From: an uncultured Burkholderiales bacterium
Lineage (GTDB): Bacteria; Pseudomonadota; Gammaproteobacteria; Burkholderiales; Burkholderiaceae_C
Assembly (NCBI GenBank): GCA_903864315.1
Contig: CAIPFK010000152.1
Location: 124,001-188,000, forward strand
Direction: 5' to 3'
DNA length: 64,000 nucleotides
Positions 11,476-21,205 of this stretch are shown piece by piece. Both the position numbers and the translations under genes were made by a program. The notes beneath the pieces are model-generated. The model worked only from the letters and a program-made list of their open reading frames with translations, made no database searches and was not told the origin of the DNA. The stretch's first letter is position 1. Each line of letters opens with the position of its first letter.

Positions 11476-11675
11476 GAAAACATCCCAGAGTCTGCCATCA
11501 ACAGGATGGCTCAGGATTTTTTATAATTATATTGAATTATTTTATTTTTAAATATTAATTTAAAAGAATTCATATTTTCGCGTGCGCAGTGTTGTGCGGC
11601 TTGCACGGGGAGAGACTGGGATCTTTCCCATGGCCAACGCAGGCCCCATCCGGGCCCAAGAAAACCGACCTCCAA

Positions 11676-12557
11676 TCAAGCGCCACCCCAACTCACGAGC
11701 CCAGAGCTCACGCTCGCCCAGATGAACACACCAAAGACAATGCGGTAGTAGGCAAAGGGTACAAAACTATGCGTGGCCACGTAGCGCAGCAACCATTTCA
11801 CGCACACCCAGGCACTGATGAAAGAGACCACCAAGCCCGTGATAAAGAGTGGCGCATCGGCCACGCTCAGCAAGTGACGGGCTTTGAACAAACTGTACCC
11901 ACCGGCGGCCAGCAACGTGGGGATGGCCAAATAGAAAGAAAACTCGGTGGCGGCCTTGCGACTGAGACCCAAAAACATCCCCCCAATGATGGTGGCGCCC
12001 GAGCGCGAGGTGCCTGGAATCATCGCCAAGCACTGCACCAACCCCACCTTCAATGCATCTTTGCGAGTCATGGACTCCACATTCAAAATTCTCACATCGT
12101 CATTGGGGTGGTGATTGGCCTCCTTGGAGGTGGTGCGTTTTTCAGCCCACAAAATGATCAGTCCCCCCAAAACAAATGTGCTCGCCACCACTTCGGGGGT
12201 GAACAAATGGTCTTTGATCCAGTGCCCCAAGAGCAAGCCAAAAAAAGCCGCAGGCAAGAACGCGATGATGATATTCAAGGTGAACTCTTGCGCCATGCGA
12301 GAGCGCGGCAAGGCCAGCACGGTTTGAGAAATCTTTTGCCAAAACACCAACACCACCGCAAAAATGGCACCCGACTGAATGGCGATATCAAACACCTTGG
12401 CACGTTCATCGTCAAACCCGAGCAAAGAGCCTAGGAGAACCAAATGGCCCGTTGAAGAAATGGGCAAAAATTCCGTCAATCCTTCCACCAAACCCATGGC
12501 GCTAGCTTTGAGAAAAAGTATCCAATCCACTGTGCCGTCCTTATGAAACCAAAACAT
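11676..12557 (-). CDS. uppP: Undecaprenyl-diphosphatase
   Basis: [20 protein letters not shown] and [21 protein letters not shown] signatures; start placed at MFWFHKDG rather than the ORF-track start 12689. Confidence 0.95.
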   Translation of the reverse strand: MFWFHKDGTVDWILFLKASAMGLVEGLTEFLPISSTGHLVLLGSLLGFDDERAKVFDIAIQSGAIFAVVLVFWQKISQTVLALPRSRMAQEFTLNIIIAFLPAAFFGLLLGHWIKDHLFTPEVVASTFVLGGLIILWAEKRTTSKEANHHPNDDVRILNVESMTRKDALKVGLVQCLAMIPGTSRSGATIIGGMFLGLSRKAATEFSFYLAIPTLLAAGGYSLFKARHLLSVADAPLFITGLVVSFISAWVCVKWLLRYVATHSFVPFAYYRIVFGVFIWASVSSGLVSWGGA

Positions 12558-12770
12558 GGGGTGTGAGTGCTTGCATCTGCACTTCACGCAATCGTGCATT
12601 ATCGCCAATAATGGTCGCTTGCGATGCACACCCCAAGCCCGTTTTGAGCACTGGAGCCATCTATTGCCCGACAACTTGACGAGCGACACATTGCAAGAAA
12701 AAAGTAATATTTATGACACGCTTCATTCATCCCTCGGGCCAAACGGCGCTGAAGCGCATAAAATCGATGA

Positions 12771-14594
12771 ATGAGCACAAATTCCCCCCCCACCAAGCCT
12801 CAAGACGGCTTGGCCTCACCCCTAGAAAAACCCAGCCATTTTTTGCGTCAAATCATTGAGCAAGATCTGGCACAGGGCACCTACGCTGGGCGTCACTGGG
12901 CGGGGTCTCCTGGGGGATTGGCCCATCAGGGCCAAGGCCCGTTGGACACAGCGCGCATTCGCACACGCTTTCCGCCTGAGCCCAATGGGTACTTGCACAT
13001 TGGACACGCCAAAAGCATTTGCATCAACTTTGGACTGGCACAAGACTACCAAGGCGTGTGCCACATGCGTTTTGATGACACCAATCCAGAAAAAGAAGAC
13101 ACCGAATATGTGAATTCGATTTTGGATGCGGTGAAGTGGTTGGGCTTTGGCTGGGAGAGCGAGGTCAATGGCCAAACCGTCTCGCATTTGTTTCAAGCCA
13201 GTGATTATTTTGATTTCATGCATGCCTGCGCAGTCGCCCTCATTGAGGCGAACTTGGCCTATGTGGACGAGCAAAGTGCGCAAGAGATGCGAGACAACCG
13301 TGGCGACTTCACCACCCCAGGAAAGAACAGCCCCTATCGGGATCGATCTGTGGGGGAGAACTTGCAGCGTTTCAAAGACATGCGAGGCGGCTTGCTGGCC
13401 GATGGCTCGGCAGTTCTACGAGCCAAGATCGACATGGCCTCTCCCAATTTGAACCTCAGAGACCCAGCCATTTACCGCATTCGAAAAGCCCACCACCACC
13501 GCACCCAGGATGTGTGGTGCATCTACCCGATGTACACCTTTGCGCACCCCATTGAGGATGCGTTGGAGCAAATCACCCACAGCATTTGCACACTCGAGTT
13601 TGAAGATCAACGCCCTTTTTACGACTGGCTTTTGGCGCGCTTGATTGAGCTCAATCTCTTACCCTCCCCCCCGCCCAAACAAGTCGAGTTTGCACGGTTG
13701 AATTTGACCTATGTGGTCACCAGCAAAAGAAAACTCGCCCAATTGGTGAACGATGCTCATGTCTTTGGTTGGGATGACCCACGCATGCCCACCATTGTGG
13801 GACTCAGGCGGCGAGGCTACACGCCAGAGAGCATTCGGCTCTTTATCGAACGCATCGGCGTCACCAAGAGCGACAGTTGGATTGACTACAGCACCCTTGA
13901 GGCTTGTTTGCGTGAAGACTTGGAGGGCAAGGCCGCCCGCGCCATGGCAGTGTTGGACCCTGTGGAACTCGTCCTCACCAACTGGTCTGAGGTGATGGGC
14001 AACGAGGCGTTTGAACGCGTGAGCGCCCCAGCACACCCACACCACCCTCAGATGGGGGTGCGTGAATTCTTATTCTCACCCAAGCTTTGGATTGAGCGCA
14101 GTGATTTCGAACTCGAGCCGGCGAAAGGTTTTTTCAGACTCTTTCCTGGCAATAAAGTTCGTCTCAAATACGGACACGTGATCGAGTGCTTGGGGGCCGA
14201 TGTCAACGAGTCTGGCGAGGTCATTCGTGTGAACGCCAAGCTCATCCCTGATACCAAAAGTGGCACCCCAGGCGCCAACTCCGTGAAGGTCAAGGGAGTG
14301 ATCACGTGGGTGAGTGCCATGGATGCGTTGCCAGCTGTGGTGCGCATCTATGACCGCCTCTTCACGCAAGCTCAACCCGATGCTGGGGGACAAGACTTTT
14401 TGAGCTGTTTGAATCCGAACAGCTTGTCTGAGGTACACGCCATGGTGGAGCCCTCTCTCATCAAAGCCCTGCCGGGTGAGTCTTATCAATTCGAGAGACT
14501 GGGGTATTTTGTGGCCGACCGGCTCGATAGCCAACCCCAGGCCTTGGTCTTTAACAAGACCACGGGTCTCAAAGACTCTTGGACCACACCCTGA
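12771..14594 (+). CDS. glnS: Glutaminyl-tRNA synthetase
   Basis: RFPPEPNGYLHIGHAKSICINFGLA; VTSKRKLAQLV (KMSKS-equivalent). Confidence 0.97.
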   Translation: MSTNSPPTKPQDGLASPLEKPSHFLRQIIEQDLAQGTYAGRHWAGSPGGLAHQGQGPLDTARIRTRFPPEPNGYLHIGHAKSICINFGLAQDYQGVCHMRFDDTNPEKEDTEYVNSILDAVKWLGFGWESEVNGQTVSHLFQASDYFDFMHACAVALIEANLAYVDEQSAQEMRDNRGDFTTPGKNSPYRDRSVGENLQRFKDMRGGLLADGSAVLRAKIDMASPNLNLRDPAIYRIRKAHHHRTQDVWCIYPMYTFAHPIEDALEQITHSICTLEFEDQRPFYDWLLARLIELNLLPSPPPKQVEFARLNLTYVVTSKRKLAQLVNDAHVFGWDDPRMPTIVGLRRRGYTPESIRLFIERIGVTKSDSWIDYSTLEACLREDLEGKAARAMAVLDPVELVLTNWSEVMGNEAFERVSAPAHPHHPQMGVREFLFSPKLWIERSDFELEPAKGFFRLFPGNKVRLKYGHVIECLGADVNESGEVIRVNAKLIPDTKSGTPGANSVKVKGVITWVSAMDALPAVVRIYDRLFTQAQPDAGGQDFLSCLNPNSLSEVHAMVEPSLIKALPGESYQFERLGYFVADRLDSQPQALVFNKTTGLKDSWTTP

Positions 14595-14724
14595 ACAGCG
14601 CATGGCGACTCGCCTGTCCACATTGAAATCAACCATTGACCCATTCCTCAATCGGGCCAATCCATTCAAGTGCTGGAATCAATGCAGACGGTAGATTCAA
14701 TCCAATCGTCTAAAAATTGCGAGA

Positions 14725-14748
14725 CGTCAAGCGCAAAGACGCTTGACG
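14725..14748. repeat. Perfect 9-bp inverted repeat CGTCAAGCG-CAAAGA-CGCTTGACG
   Basis: Seen directly in the glnS downstream intergenic region; no adjacent T-run. Confidence 0.8.
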
Positions 14749-14788
14749 CTTACACATGTGGAACAGTCAATCCAGCGACTTGCCAGCA

Positions 14789-14802
14789 GTGATCTGCATC
14801 AA
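14789..14802. promoter_or_regulatory. FNR/Anr-like box (gTGATctgcATCAA)
   Basis: 9/10 match to TTGAT-N4-ATCAA; about 63 bp upstream of the ATG at 14865. Confidence 0.45.
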
Positions 14803-14864
14803 AGTGTATGTCCTTGGACGTGCGTGTTCCATCCAGGATATGCATTTTGTCCTAGAATGAACCG

Positions 14865-15236
14865 ATGCGCAAATTATGTCTCCTCCTTTGTATTGGCTTG
14901 CTAAGCAGCATGTTTCATGCAACGGCCATGCCTGTCGTGACTATTCCTCTAGAGCAAAATGACGTGACTCAATCTCACTTGAGTCATGGGTGTGATGAAG
15001 CGCCAACTTCATCCGATAGCAAGCAATGCAAAATCGGCGCTCACATCTGCTGCCTTGGTATTGCAGCAGCCACCAGCAATAAAGTCACCCTCAACGACAC
15101 TCTTACTCAGTTATTCAATCCGATTTTTAAAACGCTATCCTTGCAAATTGACCCAGATCAAAGATTCAAACCTCCGCAACCCTCTCTTGAAAAGCTAACT
15201 CTTCTTGCCCAAAACTGGGCTGTTTTTGTTGACTGA
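14865..15236 (+). CDS. Small secreted Cys/His-containing hypothetical protein
   Basis: Signal peptide MRKLCLLLCIGLLSSMFHATAMP; HGCDEAPTSSDSKQCKIGAHICCLG. Confidence 0.65.
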   Translation: MRKLCLLLCIGLLSSMFHATAMPVVTIPLEQNDVTQSHLSHGCDEAPTSSDSKQCKIGAHICCLGIAAATSNKVTLNDTLTQLFNPIFKTLSLQIDPDQRFKPPQPSLEKLTLLAQNWAVFVD

Positions 15237-15246
15237 TTAGGAGAAA

Positions 15247-15762
15247 TTGATGAATATGACGCATTACATGGAGTTACTTGCAAGTAACCAACCATGGAAC
15301 CTTTTGATTTTTATGGCGGTCCCAGTGATCTTGGCTGAGACCTTGGCAATCACTGAGCTCTATGTGCTCTTTACTCGAACCCATCAAGGCTGGGTTCACG
15401 GCCTCAACCGAGCAGCTGGAGTGACCGTTGGCCTGTATTTCATTGGTGTCATCATCTATTTGATGAACACGGCAGTTTTACCCATCACGAAAGCCGGCGA
15501 GTGGCGAACCATCATTGATGTGATTGCTGTTGGTAGCTACTTGATAGGTGGATTGCCTTTGATCTACATTGCTGTGCAAGAGTTGGGTTTGGTCAACTCA
15601 ACAGCTGCAGATGAACAAAAGCGCAAAGTTCACGCTATATGTGTAGCATTGTTCTTGGTTTTTGGCCATATCGCAATGATTGCGGGGATGCTGGATCCAA
15701 CGCTACTTGGAGATGTCACAAAGGCTTCTGAGGAAATGCCAATGATGCACAACCATCAATAA
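15247..15762 (+). CDS. DUF6803-like integral membrane protein
   Basis: 171 aa, about 4 TM segments (LLIFMAVPVILAETLAITELYVLF...), C-terminal MMHNHQ; family assignment from recollection of similar proteins. Confidence 0.68.
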   Translation: MMNMTHYMELLASNQPWNLLIFMAVPVILAETLAITELYVLFTRTHQGWVHGLNRAAGVTVGLYFIGVIIYLMNTAVLPITKAGEWRTIIDVIAVGSYLIGGLPLIYIAVQELGLVNSTAADEQKRKVHAICVALFLVFGHIAMIAGMLDPTLLGDVTKASEEMPMMHNHQ

Positions 15763-15772
15763 GATTCGATTC

Positions 15773-15804
15773 AAGAGCTCACGATTGCAGTGGGCTCTTT
15801 TTTT
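15773..15804 (+). terminator. Rho-independent terminator after the 14865-15762 gene pair
   Basis: AAGAGCTCAC-GATTGCA-GTGGGCTCTT then TTTTT. Confidence 0.85.
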
Positions 15805-16020
15805 GAGTGTTCAAGGTTATTCATGCAGTGGCCAATCACCCAATGCCTGATTTCAGCTGGTGAGGTGGTTGTGATTTCAGAGGTGGCCTAACGCAGTGGT
15901 AAGCTTGGCGGCTTGTTGGCCGCACTGGGTAGAACTTCAATGGCACCGAGTAAAAAAACATGGATGCTTGCGCTGTTCAAACTTCAATCAAAGCCAACAA
16001 CCATGGTGTTCAAACGTTTA

Positions 16021-16050
16021 AAAGTGGTCAGAAGTGGTCAGAAGTGGTCA
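16021..16050. repeat. Three tandem decamers (a/gaagtggtca)
   Basis: aaagtggtca gaagtggtca gaagtggtca; the last copy contains the stop codon of the minus-strand porin gene. Confidence 0.9.
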
Positions 16051-17214
16051 ATGCAATATGCCAACTTCAAACAGCACTCGCGTTGGACTGCTCGATTTGA
16101 AGAAATCAGAACTGATGGCCTGCGTATGCGAGATTTCAGTTCTAAAAAAATAGTCACCGGCTTGAAATGTCGGTGTGAAAGTTACTGAACGAGCGTTGGT
16201 GTAAGCAACTGTATCGAAATTACTTGAATTTAACATTGCAATTGCACTCGATCGCAATCTCTCAATTCGCAAGGGCAAGTTAACTCTCCATGAATGTCCA
16301 AGGAAGTACATCTGTTGGGGGAATTGATAGTCGAGAATTGTAGCCAAACCATGAGTGCTCAATTGATCTTTCAATACAGTGGCATCATTTACAGGCACCA
16401 CTGTCAATTGATAGTAAGGGATGAATGACCAATTTTTAGATGTCAAACTGTGCGAAAAGTTGAATATCTGTGAGTTGTTTTGCAGAATTGGTGAAACGAA
16501 CGAACCCATTTGATTCGCTCGCTGTGCCCCACCCCACATCATGCTCGTGGAGTTGTATACATCCTCTTGATAGGTGCCACCAACTCCAATCCACGAGTAC
16601 TTTCCTGAATAAAATCCGTCATTGAGCGACATAAAAAAAGATTTATTATCATCTTTGTAATTAAGTTGAATGCCACGACTGATCGTATTGTTGTGCCTCT
16701 CCAGTAGTCCTCTTTGTATGTTTTGATTTTGGTATGTGAATGGATTTTCAAATCCGGGCATAGAGAGGAGTTTGCCAACCATCAATGACCATTGCTGATC
16801 GAAAGAATATGTCACATAAGCATGAGGTATGAAACCATAATCGTTGCTCACTGACGAAGACCTCGCAATGGGCTCTGCCAAATTCGCCATGAGGTAGTTT
16901 CCAGCTTGGATGTAATAAGCGAATGACCCAAGATTTTTTTGAAGTATCAACTGCGCGTTCGAGAAGTCATTCACAAGAGAATTACTGGCCTCCTCTTTGG
17001 CGTAGCGGCCTATTGCACTGATTGCATATGAAATTTGTACACCGCCCAACAGAGTCAGATCGACATCGTCTTTGGCGCCGCCAAATGAAAGTGTTTCATT
17101 CATGACTGTCACGGTTTTGCTTGCAGAAACACCTTGTGCATACCCAAATTGAGAGGCCATCATCGCAGACGATGCAATGAGCAATCCAATGAGTTTCCTA
17201 GCCTTCACACGCAT
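16048..17214 (-). CDS. Outer membrane beta-barrel protein (Bbp2/OmpL-like porin family)
   Basis: Signal peptide MRVKARKLIGLLIASSAMMASQFGYA; alternating beta-strand pattern; Bbp2-like FIPHAYVTYSFDQQWSLMVGKL; ends with FEVGILH. Confidence 0.7.
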   Translation of the reverse strand: MRVKARKLIGLLIASSAMMASQFGYAQGVSASKTVTVMNETLSFGGAKDDVDLTLLGGVQISYAISAIGRYAKEEASNSLVNDFSNAQLILQKNLGSFAYYIQAGNYLMANLAEPIARSSSVSNDYGFIPHAYVTYSFDQQWSLMVGKLLSMPGFENPFTYQNQNIQRGLLERHNNTISRGIQLNYKDDNKSFFMSLNDGFYSGKYSWIGVGGTYQEDVYNSTSMMWGGAQRANQMGSFVSPILQNNSQIFNFSHSLTSKNWSFIPYYQLTVVPVNDATVLKDQLSTHGLATILDYQFPQQMYFLGHSWRVNLPLRIERLRSSAIAMLNSSNFDTVAYTNARSVTFTPTFQAGDYFFRTEISHTQAISSDFFKSSSPTRVLFEVGILH

Positions 17215-17319
17215 TCAAGATACACATGCCGCCAAAATGCTTGCATACAAAATCAAAAACTAAAATTTGAAAACTTCTCAACGTGAGCGTATTCAAAACA
17301 CATCCAACGCGATGGCGGT

Positions 17320-17925
17320 TCAGTGGACTGAACCCTTGAGTGCGCTTGGCACCATGAGGGGCACGACAGGGATGCCCTCATCGAGCAAGGCCATGGATTC
17401 ATCCACACTGACTTGGCCGCGGATATTTCTCTCTTGAGCCTCGCCGTAATGAATTTTTCTGGCCTCGTCGGCAAATTGACTGCCCACATCTTCGGTGTTG
17501 GCCAAGACTTGTTGAACGACCTTGAGCCAATTGGCTTGGAGTTGTTGCTGAACTTGGAGCCGATGCACACTCGACGCAATCTCAGTGCTGGAGGCAGACC
17601 CAGATGGAGCCACACCACCTGGCAAAGTGGTCTCAAGCGCCTGAGCCGCAGAGGACGCTTCTGATGAGCCATGCGCGAGCGACTCGCCTTGGGCGGTCAT
17701 GCCATTGGGCAATTGGGCTTGGGCACGCGAGAGTCCCTCAGAACGAGAGGATTTGGAGGCGAGCAAGTTGAGCCTTGGCGCACTCAGGCGTTTGGCCACG
17801 TCTTGAGAGCCGCACATGGGGCACTCGATCAAGCCTCGGCCGAGTTGGGATTGATAATCATCCTCGCTGGCAAACCAACCTTCAAATTGGTGCTCTTGGG
17901 GGCAATGCAGGTCTAAAACTTTCAT
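17320..17925 (-). CDS. DUF1178 family protein
   Basis: MKVLDLHCPQEHQFEGWFASEDDYQSQLGRGLIECPMCGSQDVAKRLSAPRLN; start moved from 18003. Confidence 0.9.
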   Translation of the reverse strand: MKVLDLHCPQEHQFEGWFASEDDYQSQLGRGLIECPMCGSQDVAKRLSAPRLNLLASKSSRSEGLSRAQAQLPNGMTAQGESLAHGSSEASSAAQALETTLPGGVAPSGSASSTEIASSVHRLQVQQQLQANWLKVVQQVLANTEDVGSQFADEARKIHYGEAQERNIRGQVSVDESMALLDEGIPVVPLMVPSALKGSVH

Positions 17926-18130
17926 GACGAAATTATGACCTAAAAATTGCTCCTTGGATACATGACCCCCAAAGAGCCTTCTTTGCATGAGGGGTGAATC
18001 CATGTTGTGTGGGATGGGGCTTGAAAAGTCACAGCGAAATCAACACCGAACCCCTCCAACGATGGAGTCATTGACCGATTCGCCACTTCACCCCTTGCCC
18101 CAATCGGTCTTCGTGGGCGACAGACCCGGT

Positions 18131-19615
18131 TCAGCCCAAGGATTTCAAAATGGCGTCTGAGCACAAACTCATCAAACCACCGGGGAACAAACCCAGACCC
18201 AAAATCGCAAAACCATTGATCCCGAGCATCCACTTCACGTCATTGCCAGCGGAGACAGTGCTTGCTGTGATGGGAGGGTCAAAGTACATCACTTTGATGA
18301 TGCGGATGTAGTAAAACGCGGCCAACAAGGACATGATGAGTGCAAACACCACCAGGGCCGTGGCGCCTTCCATGTGGGACGCCATCAACGCTTGCAACAC
18401 GGAGAGTTTGGCATAAAAACCCACCAATGGAGGCACACCAGCCAGGGAAAAGAGGACGATGGACATGACCCCCGCGTACAAAGGACTGCGTTGGTTCAAC
18501 CCCGCCAAATCGGCAATCTCTTCGCTCTCGAAGCCTTCTCGGGCCAAGAGCAAAATCACCCCAAAGGCCGCCAAGGTGGTGAGAACATACGTGACGGTGT
18601 AAAACATGGCCGAGCTGTACGCGTTGGCAGCGGACAGACTCTGTCCATTGACCACGCCAGCAAAGAGACCGATCACCACAAAACCCATTTGGGAAATGGT
18701 GGAGAACGCCAGCATCCTCTTCAAGTTGGTTTGTGCAATGGCGGCCAAATTGCCCACCAACAAAGAGCACACGCTCAAGATCATGAGCATTTGCTGCCAG
18801 TCTTGCGCGAGCGGCAGCAAACCACTCACCAGCAAGCGAATGGTCAAGGCAAATGCCGCCAACTTTGGAGCCGCTGCAATCATGAGAGTCACCCCCGTGG
18901 GTGAACCCTCGTACACATCGGGCACCCACATGTGAAAGGGCACCAGACTCAATTTGAAGGCCAAGCCACACACCACAAACACGAGCCCCAAAATCAACAC
19001 TTGGTGATTGATCTGCCCCGTGAGTACGCTATTGAAGACCGTGCCAATCTCCAAGCTCCCCGTGGCACCGTACAGCATCGACAAGCCGTAGAGCAAAAAG
19101 CCACTGGCCAATGCACCCAGCACAAAGTACTTCATGGCCGCTTCGCTTGCTTGCGCACTGTCACGCCTTAAAGCGACCAAGGCATAACTGCACAGTGTCA
19201 GCAACTCAAGTCCCAAATAAAGAACGAGGAAATGGTTGCCCGATATCATCACCATCATCCCCAATAGGGCAAAGAGGCTCAGACTAAAAATCTCCCCACC
19301 GGCAAGCATGCCGCGGTCCGCACTGTAACTTCGGGCATAAATGAGTGTCACCAAAACCGACACAGCGCAAAAACACTTGAGCCAGTGACCCATGGCGTCA
19401 AAGACCACCATGCGTGAGAAGCCATAACTCACCTCCCCGCCTTGCGCCAAGAAGCCCTCCATCACGGCCACCAACAGCAACGTAAGAAGGGACATGACGA
19501 AGGTGGTGTCACGCTTGGGAGATTTGACTCCCAAGTCCACGAAGCAAATCAAACATGTCAACGCCAAGAGAGCGATCTCTGGACTGATGCTGAACCAAGC
19601 ACTGGAATCGATCAT
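18131..19615 (-). CDS. nuoN: NADH-quinone oxidoreductase subunit N
   Basis: Proton-translocating subunit family; last gene of the nuo operon. Confidence 0.96.
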   Translation of the reverse strand: MIDSSAWFSISPEIALLALTCLICFVDLGVKSPKRDTTFVMSLLTLLLVAVMEGFLAQGGEVSYGFSRMVVFDAMGHWLKCFCAVSVLVTLIYARSYSADRGMLAGGEIFSLSLFALLGMMVMISGNHFLVLYLGLELLTLCSYALVALRRDSAQASEAAMKYFVLGALASGFLLYGLSMLYGATGSLEIGTVFNSVLTGQINHQVLILGLVFVVCGLAFKLSLVPFHMWVPDVYEGSPTGVTLMIAAAPKLAAFALTIRLLVSGLLPLAQDWQQMLMILSVCSLLVGNLAAIAQTNLKRMLAFSTISQMGFVVIGLFAGVVNGQSLSAANAYSSAMFYTVTYVLTTLAAFGVILLLAREGFESEEIADLAGLNQRSPLYAGVMSIVLFSLAGVPPLVGFYAKLSVLQALMASHMEGATALVVFALIMSLLAAFYYIRIIKVMYFDPPITASTVSAGNDVKWMLGINGFAILGLGLFPGGLMSLCSDAILKSLG

Positions 19616-19680
19616 CGTTCGTGTTCTTTATGGTTGAAATTCAAAATTGAAGAGATTGAGGTCTGGCGTTGTGACTGGGC

Positions 19681-21159
19681 TCAATTGCCCACTTTGCTCA
19701 AGGACGCCAAACGCAGTAACTCATTGACCGAGACACCCATGGTGTCGGTCATGGGCTTGGGATCAATCCCCATCGCCAAGACCGCCAAGGCCAACAGTGT
19801 CAGCATCAAAAACTCACGAGAATTGATGTCACTCAATGCACGCACCTCATCGTTGGCCACGGGGCCCAGGTACACCCGCTTGACCATCCACAGCGTATAG
19901 GCTGCACCAAAAATCAAGGCGCTGGCGGCCCCCATCCCAAGCCAGAAAGACTGCTGAACGGCACCCAAGATGACCATCCACTCGCCCACAAAACCGGCCG
20001 TTCCAGGCAGTCCACAATTGGCCATGGCAAACAAGATGGCAAAGGCCGTGAACTTGGGGGCGGTGTTGATCACGCCACCGTAACTTGAAATTTCCCGCGA
20101 ATGCACCCGGTCATACAAGACCCCGATGCAAAGGAACATGGCGCCCGAGACAAAGCCGTGGGCAATCATCTGCACCATGGCACCCGATAGACCCAAAGGC
20201 GTGAAGATAAAAATTCCAAGCGTGACAAAACCCATGTGCGCCACAGACGAGTAGGCCACGAGTTTTTTCATGTCCTCTTGCACCAAGGCCACCAGGCCCA
20301 CATAAATCACAGCCACCAAGGACAGCCCCAATACCCAAGGGGCAAAATGATGGGACGCATCAGGCGTGATGGGCAAGGAAAACCGCAAAAAGCCATACGC
20401 TCCAAGCTTGAGCATGATGGCGGCCAAAATGGCCGAGCCTCCCGTGGGTGCTTCGACGTGAACATCGGGCAACCAAGTGTGCACGGGCCACATGGGAACT
20501 TTGACCGCAAAGGCAGCAAAAAAACCCAAAAAGAGCAAATTCTGCACACCCGCCTCCAGTGGCAACTGGTACCACCGCGCCAACTCAAAACTGCCTCCCG
20601 ACTCGATGTACAAATAAATCAAGCCCACGAGCATCAGCACAGAGCCAGTCAATGTGTACAAAAAGAATTTGAAGGCCGCGTAAATTTTTCTCGGACCACC
20701 CCACACCCCGATGATGAGGTACATGGGGATCAAGGTCGCTTCAAAAAACACATAAAACAGCAAGCCGTCTTGAGCACAAAACACCCCAATCATGAGTCCG
20801 CTCAAAATCAAGAAAGCACCCATGTATTGGTGCACACGCTCAGTGATCACTTCCCATCCAGCAATCACCACAATCACGGTCATGAAGGCGGTGAGAACGA
20901 TGAGCCACAGCGACAAGCCATCAATGCCCAAGGCATAAAACACATTGAATCGTTCAATCCAAGACACGCTCTCCACAAACTGCAAGCCGACAAAGGTATT
21001 GGAGAACTTGTTCAACAGCGGCAACGTGACCGCAAATGACAACACGCTACCAATGAGTGCCATCCAGCGCGTGGCACGCGCATGTTGATCGCGCCCGAGC
21101 ACCAATAGCACCAATCCAGAGAAAATCGGTATCCAGATCGAAAGGCTCAAAAGTCCCAT
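19681..21159 (-). CDS. nuoM: NADH-quinone oxidoreductase subunit M
   Basis: FYVFFEATLIPMYLIIGVWGGPRKIYAAFKFFLYTLTGS. Confidence 0.97.
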   Translation of the reverse strand: MGLLSLSIWIPIFSGLVLLVLGRDQHARATRWMALIGSVLSFAVTLPLLNKFSNTFVGLQFVESVSWIERFNVFYALGIDGLSLWLIVLTAFMTVIVVIAGWEVITERVHQYMGAFLILSGLMIGVFCAQDGLLFYVFFEATLIPMYLIIGVWGGPRKIYAAFKFFLYTLTGSVLMLVGLIYLYIESGGSFELARWYQLPLEAGVQNLLFLGFFAAFAVKVPMWPVHTWLPDVHVEAPTGGSAILAAIMLKLGAYGFLRFSLPITPDASHHFAPWVLGLSLVAVIYVGLVALVQEDMKKLVAYSSVAHMGFVTLGIFIFTPLGLSGAMVQMIAHGFVSGAMFLCIGVLYDRVHSREISSYGGVINTAPKFTAFAILFAMANCGLPGTAGFVGEWMVILGAVQQSFWLGMGAASALIFGAAYTLWMVKRVYLGPVANDEVRALSDINSREFLMLTLLALAVLAMGIDPKPMTDTMGVSVNELLRLASLSKVGN

Positions 21160-21205
21160 GTTCGCTTTTCTTTCATTATTTTGTCAACTCCAGTGATGAG
21201 CTGCA

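Noticed and set aside
11589-12434. 281-aa plus-strand ORF opposite uppP
   Set aside because: Antisense to the well-supported uppP; composition rich in His/Gln/Arg, no domain.
15913-16188. 91-aa plus-strand ORF spanning the decamer repeats
   Set aside because: Overlaps the C-terminus of the porin gene antisense and lacks a credible start context.
17940-18233. 97-aa ORF between nuoN and DUF1178 as a possible DUF2818 gene
   Set aside because: Sequence has no hydrophobic segments expected for DUF2818 and overlaps the nuoN 3' end.
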